Assembly (NCBI GenBank): GCA_948146395.1
Contig: OX411549.1
Span: forward strand, 35,796,693 to 35,860,692
DNA length: 64,000 nucleotides
From: Fragum whitleyi
Taxonomy: Eukaryota > Mollusca > Bivalvia > Cardiida > Cardiidae
Direction of reading: 5' to 3'
Positions 1-63,384 of this stretch are shown here, piece by piece; position 1 is the first letter of the stretch; each line of letters opens with the position of its first letter. The notes beneath the pieces are model-generated. The model ran no database searches and was not told the origin of the DNA. It saw only the letters and a list, made by a program, of their open reading frames with translations. The position numbers and the translations under genes were made by a program.

Positions 1-491
1 TCGCCGGATACCAAAACATCTGAACTAAATTTTGAGTAAGCCGCATTTCCTAGGCCCACTGCGCAATATACAGCTAAGGACCGATTCCAAATAGAAACTC
101 AACATTTTCTCATATTAGTTTACATAATTTATTCAATGAAAATAATAAAAGGTGATTGTGAAACCAAAGCTTGTACCTACAGCTATAAGCCAAAGCTACA
201 AGTTTTAAGGCTTGGAAGTCGTTTATCCTTAGAGAACCAACTAGAATCATGGACTTTAAGCAAAAATTTAACTTATATTTAACATGGAAACGAGCATTTA
301 CAAAGTGTGCAAAAAAAAATTATGGTGGGTGGGGGGTAGGGGGTGGGTGGGGTAAAATTCCTTACTTCGAAAAAAAAATTCCTGAAATTCCAACATGGAA
401 TTACAAAAATTCCTGATTTTGGCCCTTATTGAGAGCACTGAAGGTAAGATGTCTAGATATTGCTATTTAAGATGCTGTTCTCCATTTGTCA
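1..491. other. Intron sequence before exon 1, mostly featureless
   Basis: AT-rich sequence without recognisable exon or element apart from the G-run cluster. It is presumed WDR19 intron, because exon 1 begins inside a codon. Confidence 0.5.
327..352 (+). other. G-quadruplex-type G-run cluster
   Basis: Five runs of three to six G separated by loops of one or two bases, between A-rich flanks. This satisfies the usual G-quadruplex pattern on the + (coding) strand of the intron before exon 1. Confidence 0.6.
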
Positions 492-770
492 GCCGCCACC
501 ATAGCGCAGTTGGTTAGGCATAAGACTTCCAATCTGGAAGTCGTGGGTTCGATCCCCGGTGGCGGCAAATATCCTTTCCGACGTTTGTCTCTCACCAATG
601 GGTAGATAATCGTAAACCTATGTGAGATAGCAGTCGGAGGCTAGGAAAGGATGTAATGGTAGTACAGGTGAGAGAAATACCAGGAATCCATTGTTAGGTG
701 CTCCGGCCGCCGCGATATAACTGAAATAATGTTGAAAGCGGCGTTAAACTCCATTCAATCAATCAATCAA
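492..770 (+). mobile_element. Full-length tRNA-derived SINE with target-site duplication
   Basis: The head (492-566) folds as a tRNA: 7-bp acceptor stem GCCGCCA/TGGCGGC, A box TAGCGCAGTTGG and B box GGTTCGATCC. A body and the tail GATATAACTG...GGCGTTAAAC follow, ending in AATC repeats. An 11-bp direct repeat (tccatttgtca) flanks it at 481-491 and 771-781, so this is a recent, intact retroposed copy. Confidence 0.9.
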
Positions 771-1171
771 TCCATTTGTCAATGCAGTTGAATGGATTTA
801 AGTGATTAAGTTTTTCCACTAACACTAATTGTTAGTTGGAAATAACTTAGAAATCAGCTTTAACTCGTGGTTGGTTTTTTTGGGAGGGAATCAAAATCAG
901 ATGTCTGTGGTCAACATAATTTTTCAAATTCAAGGTCAATTTTTGAGCTCATCTTTGTCAAAAAATGAATTTAAATATTTATCCATACCTGATTGATAAC
1001 ATTTACTATGGCTTTCATGTTTCTCATGCCCATTTCAGACATTAATTTTTGTCATTTTGATAAAATTCTTTATTTTTCAAGCTTCAAATTTTCAATATGC
1101 AATTCCTTGCCATGGTTTGAGTGGTTAACATTTTTCATGTACATGTGAAACATAATCTTTTACTGTTTCAG

Positions 1172-52841
<51,670 letters not shown>

Positions 52842-52846
<5 letters not shown>

Positions 52847-52868
52847 ATACCATGTCTATCCTAATAAA
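52842..52868 (+). terminator. WDR19 poly(A) signals
   Basis: One AATAAA at 52842-52847 overlaps the stop codon and another lies at 52863-52868. Use of the second would give a 3' UTR of only about 40 nt. A longer 3' UTR is also possible, since AATAAATAAA-type signals occur near 55919. No transcript data can be seen here. Confidence 0.55.
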
Positions 52869-52941
52869 CATTCCCAGGGCCCTTTACAAAATGGGACTAT
52901 GAGCTCTTATTTCATACCTATTCACTGAAGTGAAATATGTA

Positions 52942-53106
52942 TTAAGGTAGTGGATTCGTAATAGATTCACAACGTTCTACCAGTAATTGACTTTAACAAT
53001 GTTAACCGAGGTTTCCTAATGTTTTTCATTAGGAAACCTTGATTAACTTTTTTGAAAGATCATGCATTCTGATATGTTGTGGAACTATTAATGGGCCACT
53101 ACCTTA
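52942..53106. mobile_element. 165-bp TTAA-flanked MITE, GGTAGTGG ends
   Basis: TTAAGGTAGTGG at the left and CCACTACCTTAA at the right. The interior is a long hairpin (GTTAACCGAGGTTTCCTAAT / ATTAGGAAACCTTGATTAAC). Starts 96 bp after the WDR19 stop. A second copy lies at about 8013-8175. Confidence 0.78.
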
Positions 53107-53329
53107 AAATGATGTTTTTTGCTGTTTATATACCTTTGAAAGACAGGACCTATTATGTTGTTACACTTGACAGTTATGTACCTCTCATGATTAGGGAGTG
53201 CAATGCACAAGAATTGTAAATCTATCTGGCCTAATTTTTCAGTTATTTCCCTTTATTGATTTTCATACTAAGACATTCAGCAATGTAATAGGCAAATCTT
53301 GTGACAATTTGCAACCTTGTTCCCTTTTC

Positions 53330-53396
53330 AATTTGAGGTTAATTTCCTCTAAGCAATCATTTAAATGATTGTTCAGGGGAAATTAATCTCAAATTA
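53330..53396. repeat. 67-bp hairpin
   Basis: TTTGAGGTTAATTTCCTCT and GGGGAAATTAATCTCAAA pair around AATCATTTAAATGATT. Intergenic, downstream of WDR19. Confidence 0.65.
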
Positions 53397-53457
53397 CAGA
53401 AAAGTACTCAGAAAATTCTCAAAATTTGTTAATTTTTAATCAGTGGAAGTGGATTTT

Positions 53458-54968
53458 TAGCTCGCCCGGGACGAAAGTCTTGGAAGAGCTATTGTCATAC
53501 CCTCGGATGTCGGCGTGGGCGTCCGCATTAGGTTGATTTTTTTTATTTCTATAAATATTTATCCTAGAGGCTTTATTTTTTTACAGAAACACTCATTGGG
53601 GCATAGGCTTTCATTTGAGACCAACATCCATGTCGAAATGACCTTAAGACTGTGACCTTGGCCCTTTCAAAAAAGTTTTAACCAAAAAAACCAAAAAAAC
53701 TTTAACCTTGCTTATATTTCTGAAAGCTTTTAACTACAGACATCATTACTTCATATGCACACTCATTAGGTGATAGGCTTTCACCAGAGACAAAGGTCCT
53801 TGACAATTTGACCTTGACCTTGACCCTTTGTGGACTTAGAAAAACTTTAACCGAAAACTTTAACCAAAAATTTTAACCTTGCATATATTTTTTAATGCTC
53901 TAACCTACTAGGGACATCATTACTTCATATATATACTCACCAGGCAATAGGCTTTTACCAGAGACCAAATACCATTTGTGGACTTAAAAAACTTTAACCT
54001 AAAACTTTAACCAAAACTTCAACCTTGCTTACATTTTCTGAATGCTAGAACCTAGGGACATCGTTTCTTCATTTACATACTCATTAGGTGATAGTCCTTA
54101 GGGAGAGACCAAGGTCTTTGATAATTTGACCTTAACCTTGACCTTTTGTGGACTTGGGAAAAACTTAAACTGAAAAACTTTAACCAAAACTTTAACCTTG
54201 CTTATATTTTCTTGAAGCTTTAACCTAGGGACATCATTACTTCATTTACATACTCACCAGGTGATAGGCTTTCACCAGAGACAGTGGTCCTTTACAATTT
54301 GACCATGACCTTTTTAAGGACTTGGAAAAACTTTAACCAAAATACTTTAACCCAAAACTTTAACCTTGCTTATATTTTCTGAATGCTTTACTCTAGGGAC
54401 ATTATTACTTCATACACATAATCACTAGGTGATAGGCTTTCATACGAGTCCATGGTCCTTGACAATTTGACCTTGATCTTGACCTTGCTTATATTTTATC
54501 GGTCATTCTAAGAATGCTGGATTCTTATTTATACACTGCTGTACAACAGGCAGCCAGAATCGGGTAAGACATCTGTATTTCTTTTAATTTTTTTTATATA
54601 TGAGATTTAAATGTTTGTGAATCAGTTTCACCATTCGGTTTTAGAGTTCTAAATTATATTAAAATCATCTACAATACTTATACATTGAGGATATATTAAA
54701 ATTTTGAAGAGGTTTGGGCATGGGCTAAAATGAATACTCTCACATTTCAAATACAAAAAAGGAACATTAAAGTTGTTTATTCTTAAATGATATCAATTAA
54801 TTTCTAATTATACAATCTGTCTTCAGGTCTTGTCAAATTATATCCTCAGGCTCCCTAGATCTTTTAGTACCCTCTCCTCCCCTTCCAATAGCTTCCTTCC
54901 ATTTTGCATATATCTATGTGACAAGCATCCAATAGGGCGAGCTATGTTGTCCTCTGACAACTCTTGTT
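53458..54968 (+). mobile_element. AGCTCGCCCGGG-family element downstream of WDR19
   Basis: Same 5' end and units as 36144-39011, ending GGGCGAGCTATGTTGTCCTC and TGACAACTCTTGTT. It supplies the empty-site comparison for the insertion at 36607. Confidence 0.8.
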
Positions 54969-55667
54969 CTAGGTTATGAAGTAATAAATAAGGAGCTACT
55001 GTTCGGAAACATGCCCACATTAGAAGAAAAATTGCACAATGATAAAATCATTTGCACAATATAGACCGAAATTGGTCCCTTTTTCCTTTTACAGGTGACA
55101 TTTGCATAAAGAGCAACAATTAGAAATACATAATTCAATGACAAAATTTTAGTGATAATATAAATCAGGGCAGATCTGACAAAAGATGCCTTACAGCACT
55201 GTAAAATGACATAAAAACTTACTTATTTGAATTTTGTAAAGAATTGCCAACAACAGTTTGGTAATAAATTTTATTTTGACACTTTATCCTTCAATGATAT
55301 ATTAATTCCTTTTTTGAAACCCTTTCATTCTTGTTGCATTGCAATCTAATTCTACAATGACATGCTAAAATTTCAATGAATTTGTTCACATCAGACACAA
55401 AATGCTATTTAAATATTGAATACATTGAAACTTGCACATTTATGTAAAACATATCTTACTTTCTTAAACATTGTAAATCATCAGGAAGGATATCCTATCA
55501 ATTTTATGACAATGATGTGCATATATCAACCGCTATGAAAATAGATAACTAAAGTTCATTTTTAAGATCCTGAATCTGTTTTTGACAAGAACTATTTATT
55601 TAAGCCATAATTAAGTTGTAAAACAAAGAGCTAACAATTTGCATCCTTCAATTGGTAACAGAATTAT
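54969..55667. other. Intergenic AT-rich sequence
   Basis: No element, RNA gene or coding similarity recognised. Confidence 0.4.
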
Positions 55668-55863
55668 TATACCCTTACAAAACGAATTTTTTCGTGGGTA
55701 TACTGGATTCAGCCTGTCTGTCTGTCTGTCTGCCTTCGAACTTAGCTTTCCTGTTCCATTGAACAAACTTTGTTTGCTTAAAGTTTCCATGGTCAGCAAG
55801 TATCTTATTACTATCAAAGCACTTGCAGGGGTATTAAGTCACATCCTGAGACAAGCTCTAGTT
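55668..55863 (+). mobile_element. Minimal GACAGTTCTAGTTT-family relative
   Basis: About 195 bp: TTACCCTTACAAAACGAATT start, GTCTGTCTGTCTGTCTG microsatellite, ending GGGGTATTAAGTCACATCCT and GAGACAAGCTCTAGTTTC. A core of one short unit. Confidence 0.65.
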
Positions 55864-55999
55864 TCTATCTTGTAAGTGTTTGCAGTTATTTATTCTATTT
55901 GATTATAATTTATTCTGAAATAAATAAAGGATGAAATCTTGTGGTGAATTTATGATATATCTTTGTGTGAAAATAGAAGTCCTAGTGCTTAAAGATTAA

Positions 56000-56420
56000 A
56001 TAGAGGATAATCGTTTGTTTAAGTGTAAGATCGATTTATATTTCATTGAGTGAACGACAAAAGCTATATCTTCACGAGTGGCAGAGCCATGAGTGAAAAT
56101 ATAGCTTTTGTTGTTCACGAAATGAAATATTAATCGATCTTACTCGAAAAACAAAGGGTTATTCTATTTCTTTATTGCAAAAATGAGACAAAATGCGAAA
56201 TTTCTAGGACATATTTTCGTAAAGCGCGTCATTTTGCGCGTGATTGCTATGCAACGCTCATTGTGACGTCACTTATTTCGCCCTGCATAGATGATATCAG
56301 ATAGGGTGAAATGCACAAAAGCAGGCTGTAAGTTTTTGATAATTTCACTGCTTTTTTGGTGAGATTATCAAGTGATAATCTACCGTTAATTCTCGATAAA
56401 CCACCGAAAAGCATTAAAGA
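56000..56420. repeat. AAGCTATATTTTCAC-family inverted-repeat element
   Basis: Opens with a hairpin (AACGACAAAAGCTATATCTT / AAATATAGCTTTTGTTGTTC around GTGGCAGAGCCA) and closes with GATTATCAAGTGATAATCTA. Other copies at 7085-7455 and 20560-20790 share both parts. Confidence 0.7.
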
Positions 56421-56517
56421 AAGTGTGATGTTACAAACGACAGTATAGAGATTACAAAAGGTACTACTTCCACATATACATGTAGATGAATATCAATTAT
56501 GTTAGAGCAGATCAATG

Positions 56518-56584
56518 GCTCAGCGTGAAACAGTTGTAACTCCCTATATGTTTATAGGGAGTTACAAATGTTTTGCGCTGAGCC
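56518..56584. repeat. 67-bp palindrome with TCCCTATA stem
   Basis: GGCTCAGCG...CGCTGAGCC outer arms and GTAACTCCCTATA / TATAGGGAGTTAC inner arms. Related to 5461-5514, but both arms differ in the same places. Confidence 0.75.
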
Positions 56585-57285
56585 AATGAGATGTTTAACT
56601 TGGTGAGTGGACTGCAAGTTTTTGGAAATTTTAGATAGGCTCAACTTCAAGGTAAACCCAGTTTTTATGCGCCACCGAGTGGTAACTTCTCTGTCTCTTT
56701 CTCTTGATATCCATACTTTGGTCCACTTCTTCTTAGCACAAATCCTAAAATTTAGACGGATTTGCCTTTAACTTGTAGAGTGTTCCTCATCATTTGACCA
56801 TGCACATAATGTCACCATTTGGCGATGTAATGCTGCATCATTGAAAAGGATACCCTAGAGTAAAATATCTTGTTAAACCGTCACCTTCTACAATTGTGCA
56901 TCCTTGAATAAGCATGAGTCTTCCTCAGAATGTTTGTTTTGACTATGTATGCATCAATTGTAATGATTTGGCAATGTAACATAACTTCCCTCAGGGCAAA
57001 ATGGTCCTTCAGTTCAAGTTACTTCTGTATACTACTCAAAGTTTGCAAAGCACCAAAACTTTTTTATACTATAATTTCAGGAAAAAAAAAAAAAGAAATT
57101 TGATTATAAGAATGTTGGAAAATGGTCGATTGTTATCAGTTTATCAAATTTTAAGAAGAAAACAAAGTTAAGTTTTATAATGATAAGAAGACTTTAAATG
57201 TAGACCCTGGAAATTGGTCTGTTTTCTTGAAAATTGAAAAAATCGAAATTGACCAGAAAAAGGTGTTCTTTCAATTGAATTTCGT
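56585..57285. other. Intergenic sequence before the Tc1 relic
   Basis: 56640-57000 has non-repetitive-looking sequence without an open frame of note. 57060-57285 is A-rich. Confidence 0.4.
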
Positions 57286-57925
57286 TCAATAACGACTATG
57301 AGAGCCGGCACTGTCAATAACAGCCTGACAGCGCCTCTGCATACTCCCGATTAAGTTCTGGATTACACTTTGGGGAATAACGGACCATTCTTCTCTAAGG
57401 ATCAGGCCGAGCTCCTGGAGTGTCATTGGCTGGACCTGGCGAGCCGAAACTCGGACCTGTAGCTCATTCCACATATGCGAATATGTCGGATTTAAGTCTG
57501 GTGAACGAGCCGGCCAGTCCAGACATGGAATGTCATCTTTTTTGCGATACTCTTGGACTATATGGGCCGTGTGTGGACGGGCATTATCACCCATTAAAAT
57601 GAATCTATTCCCAATACCACCAGCGTTAAATCTTACGTGAGTATTGAGGATTTCATCAATGTACCTACGAGCTGTCAGAGTACCTCTTTCTAAAATAACA
57701 GGATCAGTCCGGCCTTCCTCATACCCTAGCCCGCCTATGAGTGTAGTCCAGGAAATACCTGGACTCAACAGTGAATATCATAGGGGCGCCAGCGTCTTAT
57801 GAACCAGCCAACGTGGTCCAATGCCTATGTTAACCGACGTCGACAATGAACTCGGGACAGCGGAATAGGAATACATGGTCTTTCATGACCTCGGGTTATG
57901 CTCATGCAGCCGTGTTAGTATCGTT
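57286..57925 (-). pseudogene. Broken Tc1-family transposase
   Basis: The minus strand from 57768 to 57286 keeps the C-terminal half of a Tc1-like DDE transposase: GRTDPVILERGTLTARRYID, FILMGDNARPHTAHIVQEYR, CLDWPARSPDLNP, LREEWSVIPQSVIQNLIGSM, MQRRCQAVIDSAG. Tc1 enzymes cut and paste the element at TA sites. It is dead here. The first catalytic Asp region reads FTVES instead of FTDES and is out of frame after a deletion, the usual EHMWDEL glutamate region has become TYSHMWNEL, and sequence further upstream (to about 57925) holds stop codons. Terminal inverted repeats were not found. Confidence 0.85.
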
Positions 57926-58443
57926 TGAGTCGAAAACTTTTTCATTGGCCATAATTATGAATGTTAAGTGATAGACATTCATATTTCACATTTTTTTTAA
58001 TGCTTGTGACAACCCTTTCTGTTGGTACCAACTTCTAGGTCATAAGTGGGGGTCATTTTCAAGGTCTAGAACTTTTACATAGGCTTTAACTTTGGTGGTT
58101 TGTGGTAGAGTCGGTATATTTCACATTGTTTATGACAAGAACTTACAGTGGGCATCAATAATGGTGTCATATTTTCAGTCACTTAATTTCAATATAAAAA
58201 CTATTGGCCATAAATTTTGAATGGTAAGTTATAGATACCTTATATTTCTCCTTTCTGTTGGTACCAATTTCAGGGTCATCGGTCAATGTTGAGGTCAATT
58301 CTGATACGGCCCATTAACTTTAAACTGAAAATTGATGTTCCATATTCATGTATCAAACCATCATTTCTGAAAAAATGGACTTGCTTAACAATCGGCCATT
58401 TAGTGAAAACAGATCAGTCTACCAGCCTATATACAACCCAAGA

Positions 58444-58550
58444 CCCCTTTTACAGAAATCTTGGATTTTTATGCTCGAACCCCTTTTACAGAAACTTGGA
58501 TTTTTATGCTCGAACCCCTTTTACAGAAATCTTGGATCTGCATCAGACCA
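58444..58550 (+). repeat. Minisatellite, about 36 bp x 3
   Basis: CCCCTTTTACAGAAATCTTG recurs at 58444, about 58480 and 58515, separated by TTTTATGCTCGAA. Gives frames open in two phases, which look like chance. Confidence 0.75.
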
Positions 58551-59756
58551 TTGTCTAGATAACGATCCCATAGAATAAGCTGGGAAGGACTCGTGGTTGT
58601 ACGCAAAAATGTTAGATAACATTGTCATATTCAAAATCAAAAAATACTAATTTTGTGAATTTCGTTTACTGCTTCGATTCAAATGAAACACAGGAAAATG
58701 AAACGGCAAATAAAACTTGCCAAACGAGATTGTTTTCCATTAGACTCCCGCTTAAAAAATGTACCTGCACCGTGCAAAGCGTGTAATAATTTTTAAGCAG
58801 AAATCGAAAGCGGTACCGGTCTGCATGAAGAGCGACGGTATGCACACATAACGCAAATAAAACTTATTCGAAAAAGCTCTAGTCACCATTTTCCAAATGA
58901 CGGTTGCTTAAACTTTCTGACCTCGTACCATCTTTAAATATTCATGAGGTCACGTGAACTAGGATAAATTTGAAATATGGCATGACATGGAATTACAAAT
59001 GGACCATGTTTTATGTGTTTTCTTTGATCTATTTAACCGTTTTTGAATAATTTATCTTTTTCAATCATTCGTAACAGCTCGGGACAATTGCATAGTTATC
59101 CTTGGTTTCATCCATTGTTATAAAATTTCAAACACGATCGATGATTTGAAACTTAATTACCCGACAGCGACCACAACCTTTGAAATAATTCAGTCCTGCG
59201 TTCAGTATGAAAGAAAAAGGTGAACATATTCGCGAACGTTTCAAAATGATACACCGCTTTGCAGGTGAGTATGCATGCAAGACAGGGTGCAGTTTCTCAA
59301 ACGTTTCGCGAATGTGTTAACCTTGAACGTTTGGCTTAGCTTCATAAACCATTGAAAAGAAAAAAAGATCATAGCAAACTTTGTGAGAACCTGAAAACAG
59401 GAACTTAAGAGAGAACCGTCTTTATAGCGAAGTCCATATAAATACCGTAATGCGGCTGCATAACCTCTGCAAGAAATGGGCTTGAAGAAATTAAAGTACA
59501 CACAACGAGATGCCAACGGTTTCATTTGAGACAAGCGGAACTCTAGACGGTTCTAATATACATGGCATATAGATTCTAAAATACATAACATGTAGCAATG
59601 AAACCGCGGTGTTTCGCACTAGGGATTACACTGACGTTACAAGAATCAAGATGACGTTGCGATAAATAGAATCAACGATTTTTTTTTTTAATAAAAAAAA
59701 TAGGCATAAAGATTTTTTAAAACTAAACGCAGCGTTAGACTGCGGGTTTTTCTGGT

Positions 59757-59757
<1 letters not shown>

Positions 59758-59799
<42 letters not shown>
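59758..59799. repeat. 42-bp T homopolymer followed by GTTGTTGTT
   Basis: An uninterrupted T run. It could be the poly(A) tail of a minus-strand retroposon, but no element body was recognised on either side. Confidence 0.85.
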
Positions 59800-59800
<1 letters not shown>

Positions 59801-60782
59801 TTGCTGTTGTTGTTGTTGTTGTTTGGGGGTTTTTTTGTCAAATTATGTCATGCCTAAAAGATCACCATAGATAGCATTGAAGATTCCTTTTCATCAATCG
59901 TATTGGTCAAAGTAGGGGAGATCGAGGTTAATTGATACGCGGGACTAATATTGATGCACTCCGTCATTTGAACACCTAAGTAATCCGAGATTTTACCAAA
60001 TTTTAGATCAAACAAGCATTTGGACATACAGCTATATATATATTTTCTATGAATTTGCGATTATTCTGTGTGTTTTTTATGTTCACTTGTGATGTTAATT
60101 TACTAAATTTGTTATTTAACTGAAAGTTTAGAATTTTATACAGTAAAAATGAGAGGACGAGGAGTCGGTAAGCGTTACAGATGTGTGACCTGAACCAGTC
60201 CTTGCAGCTGAAGTATACAGGTCACTTTGAGCGTAAAATGTCTGAGCGGGGCTGTTGATACTCAAAGCTAAGGGCTGGTAGATGCACTGTGTCAGGTAGC
60301 CTCCATCACACCAAAGTACTTTTTATGCAGTCATGTATGTTTTCATTGGTCATCAAAACCTTGAAACTACAGCTTTTCTGAATATTATGCTGCAGTTATG
60401 AGGTTTAGGTCTTGATCGACAGAACGCATATAAACAATTGAGTGACTTGTCAGACTAATTAAATATCATGTATAAATACATGACTTTCTTTGATTTTCCA
60501 AACGACCGTTTACGTACATATCTACTACAGAGTTTGATAAAAATTACTGTGAAAATTATATTGAAACAGTAAGCTAGTCGGAGAAAAAATATAAGAAAAT
60601 AGATAAACATATCGTAATTGCAATATTCTTCAAATTCGTCTCTTACTTAAGTTAATTGTACCAAGTGGCCTCTAAAGTTCAGTGATCCTGAAATTGTTTC
60701 TGAAAAACCCTAAACTGTTCAGGAATTATGATGAATTCAGATATTTAGAACAAGTCTTACATTGCTAGAAAAAGTAAATGAA

Positions 60783-61862
60783 CAACAAGAGGCCCAAGAG
60801 GGCCTGTATTGCTCCACTGGCTTAAAAATCTCAAGATTTGAAAGAGAGATATTGAAAATAGAAGGTAATGAAAGTAACCAGCATTCAGAAGGAATTCCGA
60901 CTTTTTCTAAGTTGAAACTGACTTCTGAAGAGATCAACTTATTTAACTAATATGTAAAATTACAAGGAAAAAAACTATGAAGATTATCACTTTCAAACAA
61001 GAGGACCAGAATGGCCCTAAACTGCTCACCTGATTTTATTGATGCAGTGGATCTTATCCAATCAAAATTTCATGAATAATTTTTGAAGAGGGTCATCTAA
61101 GGAATATTCTCATTGAAATAGATCCAAAGCCTCATGAGGAGATATCGTTTCAAGATTTCAGACTCAAATAAGTCACGCCTTGCCATGCCCATATTTGGTG
61201 TCAATTGGAATTCTTGAACAACTTTGGAAGAGAGTCACCCAAGGAACATTCTGTTAAAGTTTCATTGAAATTGGTCCAATGGCTCAGGAGAGGATGTCTT
61301 TCAAAGATTTTGGGCTCAAAATAAGCCCCGCCCTGCCATGCCCAGTTTTGGGGTCCACTCAAATTTCTTGAGAAACTTTGAAAAAGGGTCACCACAGGAA
61401 CATTCTGGTAAAGTCAAATTGAAATCCACCCAATGGTTCAGGAGGAGATGTCATTTATAGATTTCGGGGTCAAAATAAGCCCAAACCTGCCACGCCCATA
61501 TTAGGGGGTCAATTGAAATTTCTTGAACAATTTTAGAAGAGGGTCATCAAAGAAACATCCTGGTAAAGTTTCATTGAAATCAGCCCAATGGTTCAGGAGG
61601 AGATGTCATTTAAAGATTTCGGGGTCAAAATAAGCCCCGCCCTGCCACGCCCATATTAGGGGGTCAATCCATATTTCATGAACAACTTAAGAAGAGGGTC
61701 ATCCAAGGAACATTCTGGTAAAGTTTCATTGAAATCGGCTTAATGGTTCAGGAGGAGTTGATGTTCAGATATTTGGGGTCAAAATAAGCCCAGCCCTGCC
61801 ACGCACATAATTGGGGGTCAATCTGAATTTCTTGAACAAATTTGGAAGAGAGTCACCCAAGG
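60783..61862 (-). mobile_element. AGCTCCACTGG-family composite element, inverted and 5'-truncated
   Basis: On the minus strand it carries both 3' ends seen at 4379 and 4588, in the same order and spacing, with tandem units TTTGGGGTCAAAATAAGCCC read in reverse. It breaks off at about 61862 in unrelated sequence. Confidence 0.78.
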
Positions 61863-62694
61863 TTCACGAAATGAATGTTTTATTTTCAAATCACAACCAG
61901 AAGTTCACAGACACATGAGTTCAAAAAACATAAAACAATAATAATAAAAACATGATGAGCATTAATCCTAACAAGAATTGATGACATACACAGAATTACT
62001 TTAGTTAACCACTATTAGTTCAAAGACAACAACTTACTGCCAGTCCATAATAAGCTGTCTTATTCGAATCGAAAAGCAAGACAGACATATGGAGAGTTCG
62101 GAAATCAAGTGTAAGTTATAGTCTTATTATTTAATTTCTATTCGGTTTGAATATAATTGAAATTTTAATTCGTTTTAAATGGAAATTAAATTTAGCAAGT
62201 AAAACATACATCGCCGTTTAGTAGAATTATAATATTAAAACTCCCGCAACTGAGCTAAAGTACTGTGGGTACGTCTCTCCAGACCCGAGGCATTTTCAAC
62301 TAAATTTATAATTGTTTCATATAAAGTATTGTGGGATTCAAGATAGATTTGGTTAATGATAATAATAAGGTTAAAAAAATGTAACTACAATAACAATACA
62401 ATAACTATTAAAAATATTATCAGCACAACCATTACCGCCATCACCATTTTATTGGGTAATAATAGCAATAAACATTATTATAACAATCGGTTATCCGTTT
62501 TATGTGAAAAAATATTGCACACTATTGTATACAGATAATATGCAACCGATATTTTCAAATTGTACATACAAACATATTAGCATACTTGTAAGCATGAGCA
62601 TACGCATATTCAGTAAACGTGCACATACAAGCAACAAGGGTATGGTACTTGCAAAGTTAGTTGAATATTTTTGTAAAATCAATTACTACAGTCT

Positions 62695-62729
<35 letters not shown>

Positions 62730-63384
62730 AAAAAAAAAGAGTAGAAATTTAGAAATTTCTATATCAAACCGAAAATAGAGTATTCCGAATTCACTAGTGG
62801 ATATTCAAAAAGGTGGAAATGTTAAAAAAAATGTATAAACCAAATCATCTAAAAGTGGATGAAATAACGCCCTGCTTTCAGGGTTACAAAACTGTGCGAA
62901 CTGTCTGCAAAATACATCCCGCTTGCGTGCAAAGCGGGTGAAATTCGCAAATAGTTTAAACGCATGGCATTATATACCCCGCTTTTAGATGGTTTAGTTT
63001 ATTGCTGCTATGAAAAAAGGTTCTCTTACTTCGTAAATGGAAGGTAATAGATGTCGATACGCCCATTAACGAAATAAAAGGGAAATAAATCATCTATACG
63101 AGAATATAACTCCGACGTGCATTGATAATTTTAAATAATGTTATTGTAGTCAGATAAAATTATATGTCAAAAGTCTCATGTTTTATGAGCATATGGCAAA
63201 GTAATGTGGAAAATCTTTGTTCAGTTCCAAAGCGTCAAACCCACATTATATGGAGTATTTGTTCGTTTTTGTTGGTCCACTTTGCTTGACGAGACACGTT
63301 ATATAATCGGGACGCGTCTTTTAAAAATACGTTATTAAGGTGTACAAAACAGGAGTGAAAACATTGATTTACTGACAAATTATG
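61863..63384. other. Intergenic region near the right edge
   Basis: 62355-62485 is rich in AATAAC-type low complexity. A near-repeat pair CATCCCGCTTGCGTGCAAAG / TACCCCGCTTTTAGATGG flanks 62910-62990. No gene recognised. Confidence 0.4.
62697..62728. repeat. 32-bp T homopolymer
   Basis: An uninterrupted T run followed by GAAAAAAAAG. Same caveat as the run at 59758. Confidence 0.85.

Larger units (their letters stand above)
57926..60782. other. Intergenic region, mostly unassigned
   Basis: 57940-58300 is an old repeat core. 58560-59700 has a visibly higher CpG content than the introns and few recognisable repeats; a 97-codon minus-strand frame (59241-59534) is unrecognised. 59800-60780 shows nothing clear. 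Confidence 0.4.

Noticed and set aside
492..566. Possible functional tRNA gene
   Set aside because: The cloverleaf is good, but it is directly joined to a SINE body and tail with a target duplication around the whole, so it is a SINE head.
59241..59534. 97-codon minus-strand frame as a small gene
   Set aside because: No recognisable domain or splice context; chance frames of this size are expected here.
59626..59841. Lysine-rich 71-codon frame
   Set aside because: It is a translation of the T homopolymer and GTT repeat.
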